Assembly: GCF_030814715.1 (NCBI RefSeq)
Contig: NZ_JAUSVO010000007.1
Coordinates: forward strand, 248,001 to 312,000
Length of the DNA stretch: 64,000 nucleotides
Origin: Kaistia dalseonensis
GTDB taxonomy: Bacteria; Pseudomonadota; Alphaproteobacteria; Rhizobiales; Kaistiaceae
Direction: 5' to 3'
The notes beneath the pieces were generated by a model. It saw only the letters and a program-made list of their open reading frames with translations. It was not told the DNA's origin and made no database searches. The number at the start of each line of letters is the position of its first letter. The stretch's first letter is position 1. The position numbers and the translations under genes were made by a program. Positions 19,432-27,294 of this stretch are shown here, one piece after another.

Positions 19432-19668
19432 ATGCCGCTCAGCATACGCAGCGAAGAGGTCAACCGGTTGGCCGAGGAACTGGCCGCCAAGCGCCATGTG
19501 ACGAAGACCGAGGCCGTGAAGCTGGCGCTGGTCAACGAGTTGCAGCGCGAGCAGGTCCAGAAGACCCCGATGGAGCGTATCAGGGAGATACAGGACAGGG
19601 TCGCGGCCCTCCCGAAATCGGGTCTGGAGGCGGACAAGGCGTTCTACGATTCGCTGAACGACGAATGA
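19432..19668 (+). CDS. Type II antitoxin, VapB family (Rv0623-like)
   Basis: 78 residues from ATG 19432, with AGGAGG 5 bases upstream. The sequence begins MPLSIRSEEVNRLAEELA and continues with the helix KTEAVKLALVNEL, the ribbon-helix-helix pattern of Rv0623-type VapB antitoxins. The C-terminal tail (about 40-78) would wrap the PIN toxin. The cognate toxin gene directly downstream is truncated, so this antitoxin appears orphaned. Confidence 0.85.
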   Translation: MPLSIRSEEVNRLAEELAAKRHVTKTEAVKLALVNELQREQVQKTPMERIREIQDRVAALPKSGLEADKAFYDSLNDE

Positions 19669-19924
19669 ACGTCCAATGGGGGAGACGCTTGTGCGCGGCT
19701 TGCTCGACGCGATGCAGATTCGCATCGAGCCGGTAACAGCCGAGCATGCCGACGAGGCGCTGCGCGCCCATGCCCGCTACGGCAAGGGGCGCAGCCATCC
19801 CGCCCAGCTCAACATGGGCGACTGTTTCGCTTATGCAGTCGCCAAGTCCCGCCGCGCCGCCTTGCTCTACAAGGGCAATGATTTCGGCTATACCGATTTA
19901 AGGTCGGCCACGGAGTCTACGTGA
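19665..19924 (+). pseudogene. Truncated VapC (PIN-domain) toxin remnant
   Basis: The normal toxin start (ATGA overlap with vapB at 19665) now opens a short unrelated reading frame. In the frame beginning at ATG 19676 only the C-terminal half of a VapC is encoded: VRGLLDAMQIRIEPVT, then GKGRSHPAQLNMGDCFAYAV and LLYKGNDF. The family is about 130 residues. The first 50-60 residues, carrying the first catalytic Asp and the Glu of the PIN site, are absent. An internal 5' deletion is the simplest explanation. Confidence 0.8.
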
Positions 19925-20026
19925 CAACCGAGACGTCCGGCCGCGCGGGCCGCGCCTTCCTTTTGGCCTTGCCTCGGCGTATCACCCTCTCACAGTCCCC
20001 ATCCGTCATCTTCCGAGGAGCCGCTT

Positions 20027-21424
20027 GTGTCCGACCGTCTTTCCGACGTCCTCGCCCATATTGATTCCGATATCGACAACAGCCTCGAGCGGTTGTTCCG
20101 GCTGATCGAGATCCAGTCCATCTCGACCGATCCCGCTTTCGCCGGCGCCTGCCTGCAGGCGGCCGAATGGCTCGCCGATGCGCTGAAGGGTGTCGGTTTC
20201 GATGCCGGCGTGCGACCGACCCCGGGCCATCCCATGGTCGTCGGCCACGCCAAGGAGGGCGCCGGCCCGCATGTGCTCTTCTATGGCCATTACGACGTGC
20301 AGCCGGTCGATCCGATCGACCTTTGGGAGACCGATCCCTTCGCGCCGCGCATCGTGACGGCCGCCGACGGCTCGAAGCAGATCGTCGCGCGCGGCTCGTC
20401 CGACGATAAGGGCCAGTTGATGACCTTCATCGAAGCCTGCCGCGCCTGGAAGGCGGTCACCGGCAAGCTGCCGATCCCGGTTTCGATCCTCCTCGAAGGC
20501 GAGGAAGAATCGGGCGGCCCGAGCCTCGTTCCCTTCATGAAGGCCAACAAGGACGAGCTGACCGCCGATTTCGCCTTCGTTTGCGACACGGGCATGTGGG
20601 ACAAGCAGACGCCGGCCGTCACCACCATGCTGCGCGGTCTCGTCGGTGAGGAAATCACCATCACTGCTGCCAAGCGCGACCTGCATTCGGGCATGTATGG
20701 CGGCGCGGCGCGCAATCCGATCCATGTGCTGGTCTCGATCCTCGACGGGCTGCGCGACGAGAACGGCCGGATCACGCTTCCCGGCTTCTATGACGGCGTC
20801 GGCGAATTGCCGCCGGCCATCAAGGCGCAATGGGATGCGCTGGGCTTCGATTCGGCCAAGTTCCTCGGCGATGTCGGCCTTTCGATCCCGGCAGGCGAGA
20901 TCGATCGCTCGGTGCTCGAAAAGATCTGGGCGCGGCCGACCTGCGAGGTGAACGGTATTTCAGGCGGCTATACCGGCAAGGGCTTCAAGACGGTTATCCC
21001 CTCGCAGGCCTTCGCGAAGATCTCGTTCCGCCTCGTCGACAAGCAGGATCCCGACAAGATCCGCGCCGCCTTCCGCGACTATGTCCGCTCGAAGCTGCCG
21101 GCCGATTGCAGCGTCGAGTTCTCGCCCCATGGCGGCTCGCCGGGCATCCGCCTGCCGGGCGACCTGCCGGCGCTGGTCAAGACGCGCCAGGCGCTGACCG
21201 AGGAATGGGGCAGGGACTGCGTCACCATCGGTTCGGGCGGCTCGATCCCCGTCGCCGGTGATTTCCAGTCCGTGCTCGGCATGGATGCGCTGATGGTCGG
21301 CTTTGCGCTCGATGACGACCGCATCCATTCACCGAACGAGAAATACGACGTCTCCAGCTATCATGGCGGCATCCGCTCCTGGGCGCGCATTCTCGCCGCC
21401 CTGTCCGAAAAGGCGCAATCGTGA
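20027..21424 (+). CDS. M20 family dipeptidase/peptidase
   Basis: 465 residues from GTG 20027 (GAGGAG 6 bases upstream). Metallopeptidase M20 di-zinc site elements in order: GHYDVQPVD, GSSDDKGQ, EGEEESGG, CDTG, and the C-terminal SPNEKYD. A lid/dimerisation domain interrupts the catalytic domain (about 200-350). Cytosolic enzymes of this group cleave dipeptides or related amides. It overlaps the next gene by 4 bp. Confidence 0.9.
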   Translation: MSDRLSDVLAHIDSDIDNSLERLFRLIEIQSISTDPAFAGACLQAAEWLADALKGVGFDAGVRPTPGHPMVVGHAKEGAGPHVLFYGHYDVQPVDPIDLWETDPFAPRIVTAADGSKQIVARGSSDDKGQLMTFIEACRAWKAVTGKLPIPVSILLEGEEESGGPSLVPFMKANKDELTADFAFVCDTGMWDKQTPAVTTMLRGLVGEEITITAAKRDLHSGMYGGAARNPIHVLVSILDGLRDENGRITLPGFYDGVGELPPAIKAQWDALGFDSAKFLGDVGLSIPAGEIDRSVLEKIWARPTCEVNGISGGYTGKGFKTVIPSQAFAKISFRLVDKQDPDKIRAAFRDYVRSKLPADCSVEFSPHGGSPGIRLPGDLPALVKTRQALTEEWGRDCVTIGSGGSIPVAGDFQSVLGMDALMVGFALDDDRIHSPNEKYDVSSYHGGIRSWARILAALSEKAQS

Positions 21425-21999
21425 GGGTCTGCGTCTTCTGTGGTTCCAGCGAGGGATTTCGGCCCGAATATCGCCAGACGGCGATCGCGCTTGGTCGCGC
21501 CATCGCGCTCAGGGGCGACGAACTCGTCTATGGCGGCTCGAAGGTTGGGTTGATGGGCGCGGTCGCCGATGCGGTGCTCGCCGCCGGCGGCAAGGCGATC
21601 GGCGTCATCCCGACGGCGCTGCGCGACAAGGAAATCGCGCATCAGGGACTGACGGAACTCCACATCGTCGGCTCGATGCACGAGCGCAAGGCGATGATGG
21701 CTGACCTCTCTGGCGGCTTCGTCGCGCTGCCCGGCGGCATCGGCACGCTGGAGGAACTGTTCGAGATCTGGACGTGGGCCCAACTCGGCTATCACGAGAA
21801 GCCGGTCGGCGTGCTCAATGTCTCGGGCTTCTACGGCAAGCTGCTCGCCTTCCTCGATGACCAGTCGGCGGAAGGCTTCGTCCGCCGCGAGCATCGCGAC
21901 ATGCTGATCGTCGAGGAGGACCCCGTGCGCCTGCTCGAGCGCTATGCCCACTACGATCCGCCGAAGATCGCGAAGTGGATCAAGGCGAGCGAGCGCTGA
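21421..21999 (+). CDS. LOG family / TIGR00730 cytokinin riboside 5'-monophosphate phosphoribohydrolase-like protein
   Basis: 192 residues from GTG 21421 (GTGA overlap with the peptidase stop). The Rossmann-like fold has the N-terminal VCVFCGSSEG, YGGSKVGLMG and the family hallmark PGGIGTLEE. Members hydrolyse nucleoside 5'-monophosphates at the N-glycosidic bond. In bacteria the role is often nucleotide salvage rather than cytokinin production. Confidence 0.9.
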   Translation: MRVCVFCGSSEGFRPEYRQTAIALGRAIALRGDELVYGGSKVGLMGAVADAVLAAGGKAIGVIPTALRDKEIAHQGLTELHIVGSMHERKAMMADLSGGFVALPGGIGTLEELFEIWTWAQLGYHEKPVGVLNVSGFYGKLLAFLDDQSAEGFVRREHRDMLIVEEDPVRLLERYAHYDPPKIAKWIKASER

Positions 22000-22014
22000 A
22001 CGCTCGTCGAGTGA

Positions 22015-23241
22015 TCAACTCAGAAGATGGTTGCTTCGCAGTTCGAGGTAGCGGCGCGCAGCCGGATCGTTGGCCAGCCGGATCGCCGTAGCATAGTGGG
22101 CGCGTGCGGCGTCGATCTGTCCGGACCGTGCAAGAAGCTCGGCCCGGGCCGCGTGATAGGGCTGGTAGGCCGCGACGCGCGCCGGTTCGATTTCATCGAG
22201 CAGGGCCAGCCCCGCTTCCGGTCCGCGGGAGTCAGCCCATGCGACCGCGCGGGCGACAGCCAAGCCGATCCGTGGCGCCAACCGCCAGAGTGCCTCGTGA
22301 AGCTGGGCGATGATCGCATTGTCGGGCTCCCCGATGAGCCGGTGTCCGATATGGGCCGACTGGAGGGAGGCCTCGAGCTGAAACCGCCCGGGCCGCTTCG
22401 CCGTCGCGGCGGCGCGCAGAATCGTCTCAGCCTCATGCAGCATGCCGCGCGACCAGAGCGACACGTCCTGCTCCGAGAGCGGGACATAGTCACCGGTCAC
22501 CGTTCGTCGAGCGGGCCGACGTGCCTCGCAATAGAGCATGAGCGCCAGCAGACCCCGGACCTCCGGCTCTTCGGGCAGCAGCGACTGGATCGCGCGGCCG
22601 AGCCAGATCGCCTCCCGCGTCAGGTTGGAGCAGCGTTCGTCGGCGCCGGCGACATCGTCCCAGCCGCTGCCATAGGCCGCGTAGATCGCCTCGAGAACAC
22701 TGTCGAGGCGGACGGGCAGTTCCGAGGCCTCGGGGACCGCGAAGGGAATGCCCGCATCGCGGATCTTGACCTTGGCGCGCACGAGCCGCTGGCCCATCGC
22801 ACTCGCCGGAATGAGGAAGGCCGTGGCGATTCGCGCCGCGTCGAGGCCGAGCACGGTCTACAGCATCAACGGGGCGTGGATGGCGGGGTCGATCGCCGGA
22901 TGGGCGCAGACGAAGAGCAGTTTGAGTCTCTCGTCCGGAAAGCGAGCGCTGGCCAAATCCGTCTCCTCCGCGACCTCGGTCAGCAGCGCGAGCGAGCGTG
23001 ACAGCAGCGCGTCGCTGGAGGACCGCCGGGCGCGGTCGATCAGGCGTCGGCGCGCGACGGCGAGCAGCCATCCCTCCGGCCGGTCCGGCACGCCCTGGAC
23101 CGGCCATTGCTCCAGCGCGGCGAGCACGGCATCGCCGAGCGCATCTTCTGCGGCTGCCAGATCGTGATCGCGGGCCGAGAGAATGGCGATGAGACGGCCG
23201 AAGCTCTCGCGAACGGATTGCTCGACCGCCTCTGTTGCCAA
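22015..23241 (-). pseudogene. ECF42-type sigma factor gene with an in-frame amber stop
   Basis: Two same-frame segments form one sigma factor. Residues from TTG 23241 hold sigma region 2 (ALGDAVLAALEQWPVQ to LIDRARR). After APLML comes TAG (22858-22860), and the frame resumes immediately with TVLGLDAARIATAFLIP, AMGQRLVRAK and the roughly 200-residue helical C-terminal extension typical of ECF42. The stop falls within region 4 where relatives usually have Gln, so a CAG to TAG change is likely. The upstream partner YCII gene is also broken, which argues for real decay of the operon, although sequencing error cannot be excluded. Confidence 0.82.
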
Positions 23242-23260
23242 GGTGCTTGCCGCGGCTCGC

Positions 23261-23613
23261 TCACATCGACGGCAGCGTCGGGCGGACCTCGACGCCGCCG
23301 ACCGGCGCGCAGGGCGCCTTGGCGGCCCAGGCGAGCGCGGCATCGATATCGTCGACCTCGATCACGAAAAAGCCGGCCAGCTGCTCTTTCGCGCTTGCAA
23401 AGGGCCCATCCTGAACCTGGTTCTGCCCGTCTCGAATGCGCAGCGAGGTTCCGGTCTCCGGCGCCAACAGGCCTGCGCCGGAGCGGGCAACGCCGGACGC
23501 GCTGATTTCATCGATATAGGCCGCCAGGCGCCCCAATAGGCCTGCGTCTCGGCGCTGTGGTCGCGCGACGTGAACTGCTGATCGGTTTCATAGAAGAGAA
23601 GCGCATATTGCAT
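23261..23613 (-). pseudogene. YCII-related (DGPF) protein gene with a frameshift
   Basis: It starts at ATG 23613 (GGAG 6 bases upstream) with MQYALLFYETDQQF and ETQAYWGAW. The continuing AAYIDEI, QDGPFASAKEQLAGFFVIE and final LPTM-like tail lie in another frame. Loss of one base in a short G run near 23530 explains the shift (TGGGCGGCC to TGGCGGCC). DGPF proteins are the regular genetic partners of ECF42 sigma factors, and this gene ends about 20 bp before the sigma start. Confidence 0.82.
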
Positions 23614-23737
23614 GATGGTCTCCGATGCGTGTTCGGCGCGGACCGCTGCCGGAAGCGGGATTATTCCCTTGCTTCACGACAATGTCGCGGGCGCTCCGAC
23701 GATTCAGACATCGGCCGCAAGAAAAATCCTGATGGTG

Positions 23738-24670
23738 TCAGGGAGCCGCGGATTGGCCGGTTGAGGCCAACGGCGGCACGTCCTTGAGATAGGCGGCGAT
23801 CGCCTGACGGTCCTCGTCGGAGAGCTTCGCCATGTTCTCCTGCACTTCAACCATCGTCCCGCCGACCGAATCGAAATCGGGCGTGAAGCCGGTCTTCAGG
23901 AAGTTGGCGATGTCGTCGGCCGACCAGTCGCCGATGCCGCCTTCGCCGGGCGTGATGTTCGGCACGGTTCCCTTGCCACTCGGATCGGGCGCGCCGCCGA
24001 GCGCGCGGCTCCGGTCGAGGCCGCCAAGAGCGGTGCGCGGCGTGTGGCACTCGTTGCAATGGCCCGGCCCTTCGACCAGATAGGCGCCGCGATTGATCTC
24101 GTCACTCTTGGACGGCACGGGCTCGAAGGTCTGTCCGTCGAGATAGAGCAGCTTCCAGAGGCCGATGCCGCGGCGGATCCCGAACGGGAAGGGCAGTTCG
24201 TGTGGCTTGTTCGCTGTCGTGACGGCCGGCAGCGTGTCGAGGAAGGCCTTCAGATCGACGAGATCGGCGATCGTCATGCGCTGGTAGGAGGTATAGGGGA
24301 AGGCCGGATAGAGATGCGAGCCGTCCGGCGCCAGTCCCTGCTTCATCGCATTGACGAAGTCGAGCGTCGACCAGTTGCCGATGCCGTTGGTCTTGTCGGG
24401 CGACAGGTTGGGCGCGTGGAAGGTGCCGAATGGCGAGGCGATCGCGACGCCGCCACCGAGCTTGAGCCGATCCTCGCCCGTCGCGCCAGGGGCCGCATGG
24501 CAGGAGGCGCAGCCTCCCGCCCAGAACAGCGTCTCGCCCTTCGCCGCATCGCCAGGGACGTCCGGCAGCACCGCTGCCGAAAGCGGCTGCGGCCTGGTCA
24601 GATACCAGAACGCGCCGCCGCCGAATATGGCGATTGCGGCGAGGCCGATGGCGAGACGGCGGACGATCAC
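23738..24670 (-). CDS. Membrane-anchored di-heme cytochrome c
   Basis: 310 residues. An N-terminal membrane anchor (about 5-26) is followed by two cytochrome c domains, each with a heme motif: CASCH near residue 54 and CNECH near residue 210. Domain 2 has the late axial Met candidate in TMVEVQENM. Resembles the cytochrome subunits of periplasmic dehydrogenases and other electron-transfer chains. The stop is followed by the broken YCII/sigma operon; the next gene on the same strand also encodes a cytochrome c. Confidence 0.88.
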   Translation of the reverse strand: MIVRRLAIGLAAIAIFGGGAFWYLTRPQPLSAAVLPDVPGDAAKGETLFWAGGCASCHAAPGATGEDRLKLGGGVAIASPFGTFHAPNLSPDKTNGIGNWSTLDFVNAMKQGLAPDGSHLYPAFPYTSYQRMTIADLVDLKAFLDTLPAVTTANKPHELPFPFGIRRGIGLWKLLYLDGQTFEPVPSKSDEINRGAYLVEGPGHCNECHTPRTALGGLDRSRALGGAPDPSGKGTVPNITPGEGGIGDWSADDIANFLKTGFTPDFDSVGGTMVEVQENMAKLSDEDRQAIAAYLKDVPPLASTGQSAAP

Positions 24671-24682
24671 GATATCGGCCGA

Positions 24683-25120
24683 TCAGTCGGCGAGCCGGTA
24701 GCTCTGGTGGCAGCCCTTGCAATTGGACCCGACGACCGCGAACGCCGCCTTGAAGGCGTCTGCGCCCGCGCCAGCAGCTGTCGCGGCAGCGGTGGCGTCA
24801 CTGGCGAGCTTGGCCGCATGGGCCTCGAAATCCGCCTTGTTCTGCCAGATGGCGGGCGAGGCTCTGCCGTCGGCCTTTTCGGAGCCTTCCGGGAAGAGGG
24901 TGGCGAAATTCGTCGCGGCGGCGGCGACCTTCTCCATCTCGGCCTTCGCGGCGGCGGCATCGAACGTTCCGCCCTGCACAAAAGCGGATGCAGCCTTCAT
25001 GGAGCGTCCGATCGTCTTCATGTCCGCCTCGCGCTGCGCGCCGAGATCGGAGGCGGCCATGGCCATTCCCGCAATGCCAAGGGTGAGGGCAAAGCCCGCT
25101 ACAGCCAGAATGCGACGCAT
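24683..25120 (-). CDS. Cytochrome c' (class II cytochrome c)
   Basis: 145 residues from ATG 25120. A signal peptide of about 21 residues (ending GMAMA) precedes a four-helix bundle, and the heme-binding CKGCH is close to the C-terminus (residues 134-138), the class II arrangement. It is upstream of the di-heme cytochrome gene with a 12-bp gap, so the two are probably cotranscribed and exported for periplasmic electron transfer or NO handling. Confidence 0.88.
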   Translation of the reverse strand: MRRILAVAGFALTLGIAGMAMAASDLGAQREADMKTIGRSMKAASAFVQGGTFDAAAAKAEMEKVAAAATNFATLFPEGSEKADGRASPAIWQNKADFEAHAAKLASDATAAATAAGAGADAFKAAFAVVGSNCKGCHQSYRLAD

Positions 25121-25420
25121 GCGAAGGAATCTCCGTTGTGGTGTTCGGAACGCGCGCGGACTTTCGCCCGCCGCCTCCCGGCAAGGCAAGTCAGCATCCC
25201 TTCCATAACGCAAATATGATGCCGCCGTGATGACGATCGCGGGTCGATCTTGCCGGACCGTGGGCCGCAGCCGAAACGTCCTCATCTTGATTGTTCATCC
25301 CCTGTCGAGAGCGGTTGCCGCCACGCGACGAGGTGCCTATGTTGCCTGCGGAACATTCCCGCCGGTGTGCCGTTTCCAATGCGGCACCCACCCCCACGAC
25401 ATCGTCGACAGGAGAGTCCA
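25121..25420. promoter_or_regulatory. Divergent promoter region between cytochrome c' and superoxide dismutase
   Basis: 300 bp without a supported gene. It must carry the promoters of both divergent transcripts. No clear operator or hairpin was seen. Confidence 0.4.
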
Positions 25421-26020
25421 ATGGCCTTCGAACTTCCCCCGCTTCCCTATGATTACGAGGCGCTCGCGCCCTTCATGTCGAAGGAGACGCTCGAGTACCA
25501 CCACGACAAGCACCACCAGGCCTATGTGACCAACGGCAACAACCTGCTGAAGGACTCGGGCCTCGAGGGCAAGAGCCTAGAAGACGTCGTCAAGGAGAGC
25601 TATGGCAAGAATGCCGGCCTCTTCAACAATGCCGCCCAGCACTACAACCACGTTCTGTTCTGGAACTGGCTGAAGAAGGATGGTGGCGGCAAGTCGCTGC
25701 CGGGCAAGCTGCAGACGGCTTTCGACGCCGATCTCGGCGGCTACGACAAGTTCAAGGCCGACTTCATCGCCGCCGGCACGACGCAGTTCGGCTCCGGCTG
25801 GGCCTGGGTCGCGGTCAAGGATGGTAAGCTCTCCATCTCCAAGACCCCGAACGGCGAGAACCCGCTGATCCACGGCGCGACCCCGATCCTCGGCGTCGAC
25901 GTCTGGGAGCACTCCTATTACATCGACTATCGCAACGCTCGCCCGAAATATCTCGAGGCGTTCGTCGACAGCCTGATCAACTGGGACTACGTCCTCGAGC
26001 TCTACGAGAAGGCCGTCTAA
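25421..26020 (+). CDS. Superoxide dismutase, Fe/Mn type
   Basis: 199 residues from ATG 25421, with AGGAG upstream. The Fe/Mn-SOD signature is intact: YHHDKHHQAYV (first His ligand), HYNHVLFWNWL, DVWEHSYYIDYRNARPKYL with the Asp and His ligands. Converts superoxide to hydrogen peroxide and oxygen. The fold is shared by Fe and Mn enzymes and the metal cannot be assigned with certainty. No signal peptide, so cytosolic. Confidence 0.95.
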   Translation: MAFELPPLPYDYEALAPFMSKETLEYHHDKHHQAYVTNGNNLLKDSGLEGKSLEDVVKESYGKNAGLFNNAAQHYNHVLFWNWLKKDGGGKSLPGKLQTAFDADLGGYDKFKADFIAAGTTQFGSGWAWVAVKDGKLSISKTPNGENPLIHGATPILGVDVWEHSYYIDYRNARPKYLEAFVDSLINWDYVLELYEKAV

Positions 26021-26043
26021 GGCCTGATCGCGCTTGCGATTTT

Positions 26044-26067
26044 CCCTCCCCCGTGCGCGGGGGAGGG
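26044..26067. terminator. GC-rich hairpin after the superoxide dismutase gene
   Basis: CCCTCCCCC (26044-26052) pairs with GGGGGAGGG (26059-26067) around GTGCGC. No T-run follows, so it may be a pause or mRNA-stability element rather than a classical terminator. Confidence 0.45.
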
Positions 26068-26095
26068 TCCATGACTTATCTCAGCGAGAGCGTCG

Positions 26096-26767
26096 ATGAT
26101 CAGGGCCGTGCTTTTTGACCTCGACGAGACGCTGATCGACCGGGCGCCTGCCATTCGCGCCTTCGTGGCCGACCAATATCACCGCTGCGCCGATATCCTG
26201 TCCGCCATCCCGTCCGAGCGCTACCAGCAGGAATTTCTCGAGGTCGAGCAGTTCGGGCGCGTCGCCAAGAAGATCGTCTATCCCGAACTCGCGGCAAGGC
26301 TCGGCCTTGGCGACGAAGCGGCGGCGGAATTGCTGCAGGATTACACCGTCCATTATCCGCGCTATGCGACGCTGCGCCCCGAGGCGCGGCCGACGCTCGA
26401 CCGCCTGAGATCGATGGAGATGAGCCTCGGCATCGTCACCAATGGCGTGGCCGAGGTGCAGTTCGGCAAGATCGACGCGCTCAATCTGCGAACCTATTTC
26501 AGGACGATCCTCGTCTCCGCCGTCGAGGGCGTGAGCAAGCCCGATCCGGTGATCTTTCAGCGTGCGGCCGAACGCCTCGACCTGCTGCAGGGTGAATGCC
26601 TCTTCATCGGTGACAATCCGCTCGTCGATGTCGTCGCGGCCGAAGCGTCGGGCATGTCGGCGGCCTGGCTCGCCAATACCGAATCGCCCTGGCCGTCCGA
26701 TGTGCCGGAACCGCGCCACAGGCTCTCGACGCTGGCCGATATCATCCCGCTGCTGGACAGGCGCTGA
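26096..26767 (+). CDS. HAD superfamily hydrolase
   Basis: 223 residues from ATG 26096. HAD motifs: motif I DLDETLID at residues 8-15 with the nucleophilic Asp, motif II LGIVTNG, motif III lysine in SKPDPVIF, and motif IV GDNPLVDV. A helical cap lies between motifs I and II. A small-molecule phosphatase is expected; substrate unknown. Confidence 0.88.
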   Translation: MIRAVLFDLDETLIDRAPAIRAFVADQYHRCADILSAIPSERYQQEFLEVEQFGRVAKKIVYPELAARLGLGDEAAAELLQDYTVHYPRYATLRPEARPTLDRLRSMEMSLGIVTNGVAEVQFGKIDALNLRTYFRTILVSAVEGVSKPDPVIFQRAAERLDLLQGECLFIGDNPLVDVVAAEASGMSAAWLANTESPWPSDVPEPRHRLSTLADIIPLLDRR

Positions 26768-26799
26768 CAGGCGCTCGCCGCGGTCACATCGTTGGACCT

Positions 26800-26851
26800 G
26801 TAGCGTTTCCCGCACGCGAGCCAGTTTCCACTCCGCTTGGAAACGCTCTAC
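26800..26851. repeat. Rhizobial-type intergenic palindromic element
   Basis: Outer arms GTAGCGTTTCC (26800-26810) and GGAAACGCTCTAC (26839-26851) match except for a 2-nt gap, and an inner pair GTTTCCA/TGGAAAC (26824-26830/26838-26844) nests inside. Similar GAGCGTTTCCAAGC-type palindromes are dispersed in Hyphomicrobiales genomes. It overlaps the stop codon of the following gene. Only one copy was seen in this window. Confidence 0.55.
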
Positions 26852-27192
26852 GATTTGCTGGGCAGGCCCTGCTTGCAGAAGGTGAAGTCCATCAGTCGCG
26901 GCCAGTCCGACTGCGAATTATAGAGCCAGCTCTTGCATTCCTTGTAGGTCTTGAAGCAACCGATGCCCCAGGCATGCCAGAGGCCGCGATCCCACGGATC
27001 GGGCTTGTAGCCGGAGAACTGCGAATACCAGATCTTCTTCGGCCCGATCGTCTTGGAAAGCGCCTTGCAGTCGCCGCGCGAAAGGTTGTCGCCACCATAC
27101 ATGCCGAAGAACTGCGCCTGTGCGGGCACCGGCAGGACGGCCGAGACCGCAAGGGCAGCGGCGAGAGCTAAAGCAGCCTGGTGTTTCGACAT
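26848..27192 (-). CDS. Small exported hypothetical protein
   Basis: 114 residues from ATG 27192, chosen because GGGAG lies 7 bases upstream; the ATG at 27198 is too close to it. A signal peptide of about 26 residues ends PAQAQ. The mature part is rich in aromatics and has four Cys (GDCKALS, GCFKTYKECKSW, FCKQG), suggesting disulfides in the periplasm. No family recognised. Its stop codon lies in the palindromic repeat. Confidence 0.7.
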   Translation of the reverse strand: MSKHQAALALAAALAVSAVLPVPAQAQFFGMYGGDNLSRGDCKALSKTIGPKKIWYSQFSGYKPDPWDRGLWHAWGIGCFKTYKECKSWLYNSQSDWPRLMDFTFCKQGLPSKS

Positions 27193-27294
27193 GGTCATTC
27201 TCCCTGCAGACCGTGGCGTTATAGTCTATCCGACTGCGGATCCTACCGGGATCCGCAGTCGCGCCGCATGATGCAGATCAGATCTTGATGAAGA

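Noticed and set aside
22015-23241. Programmed amber readthrough or a selenocysteine-like recoding
   Set aside because: The codon is TAG with no recoding context, and the partner gene is also broken.
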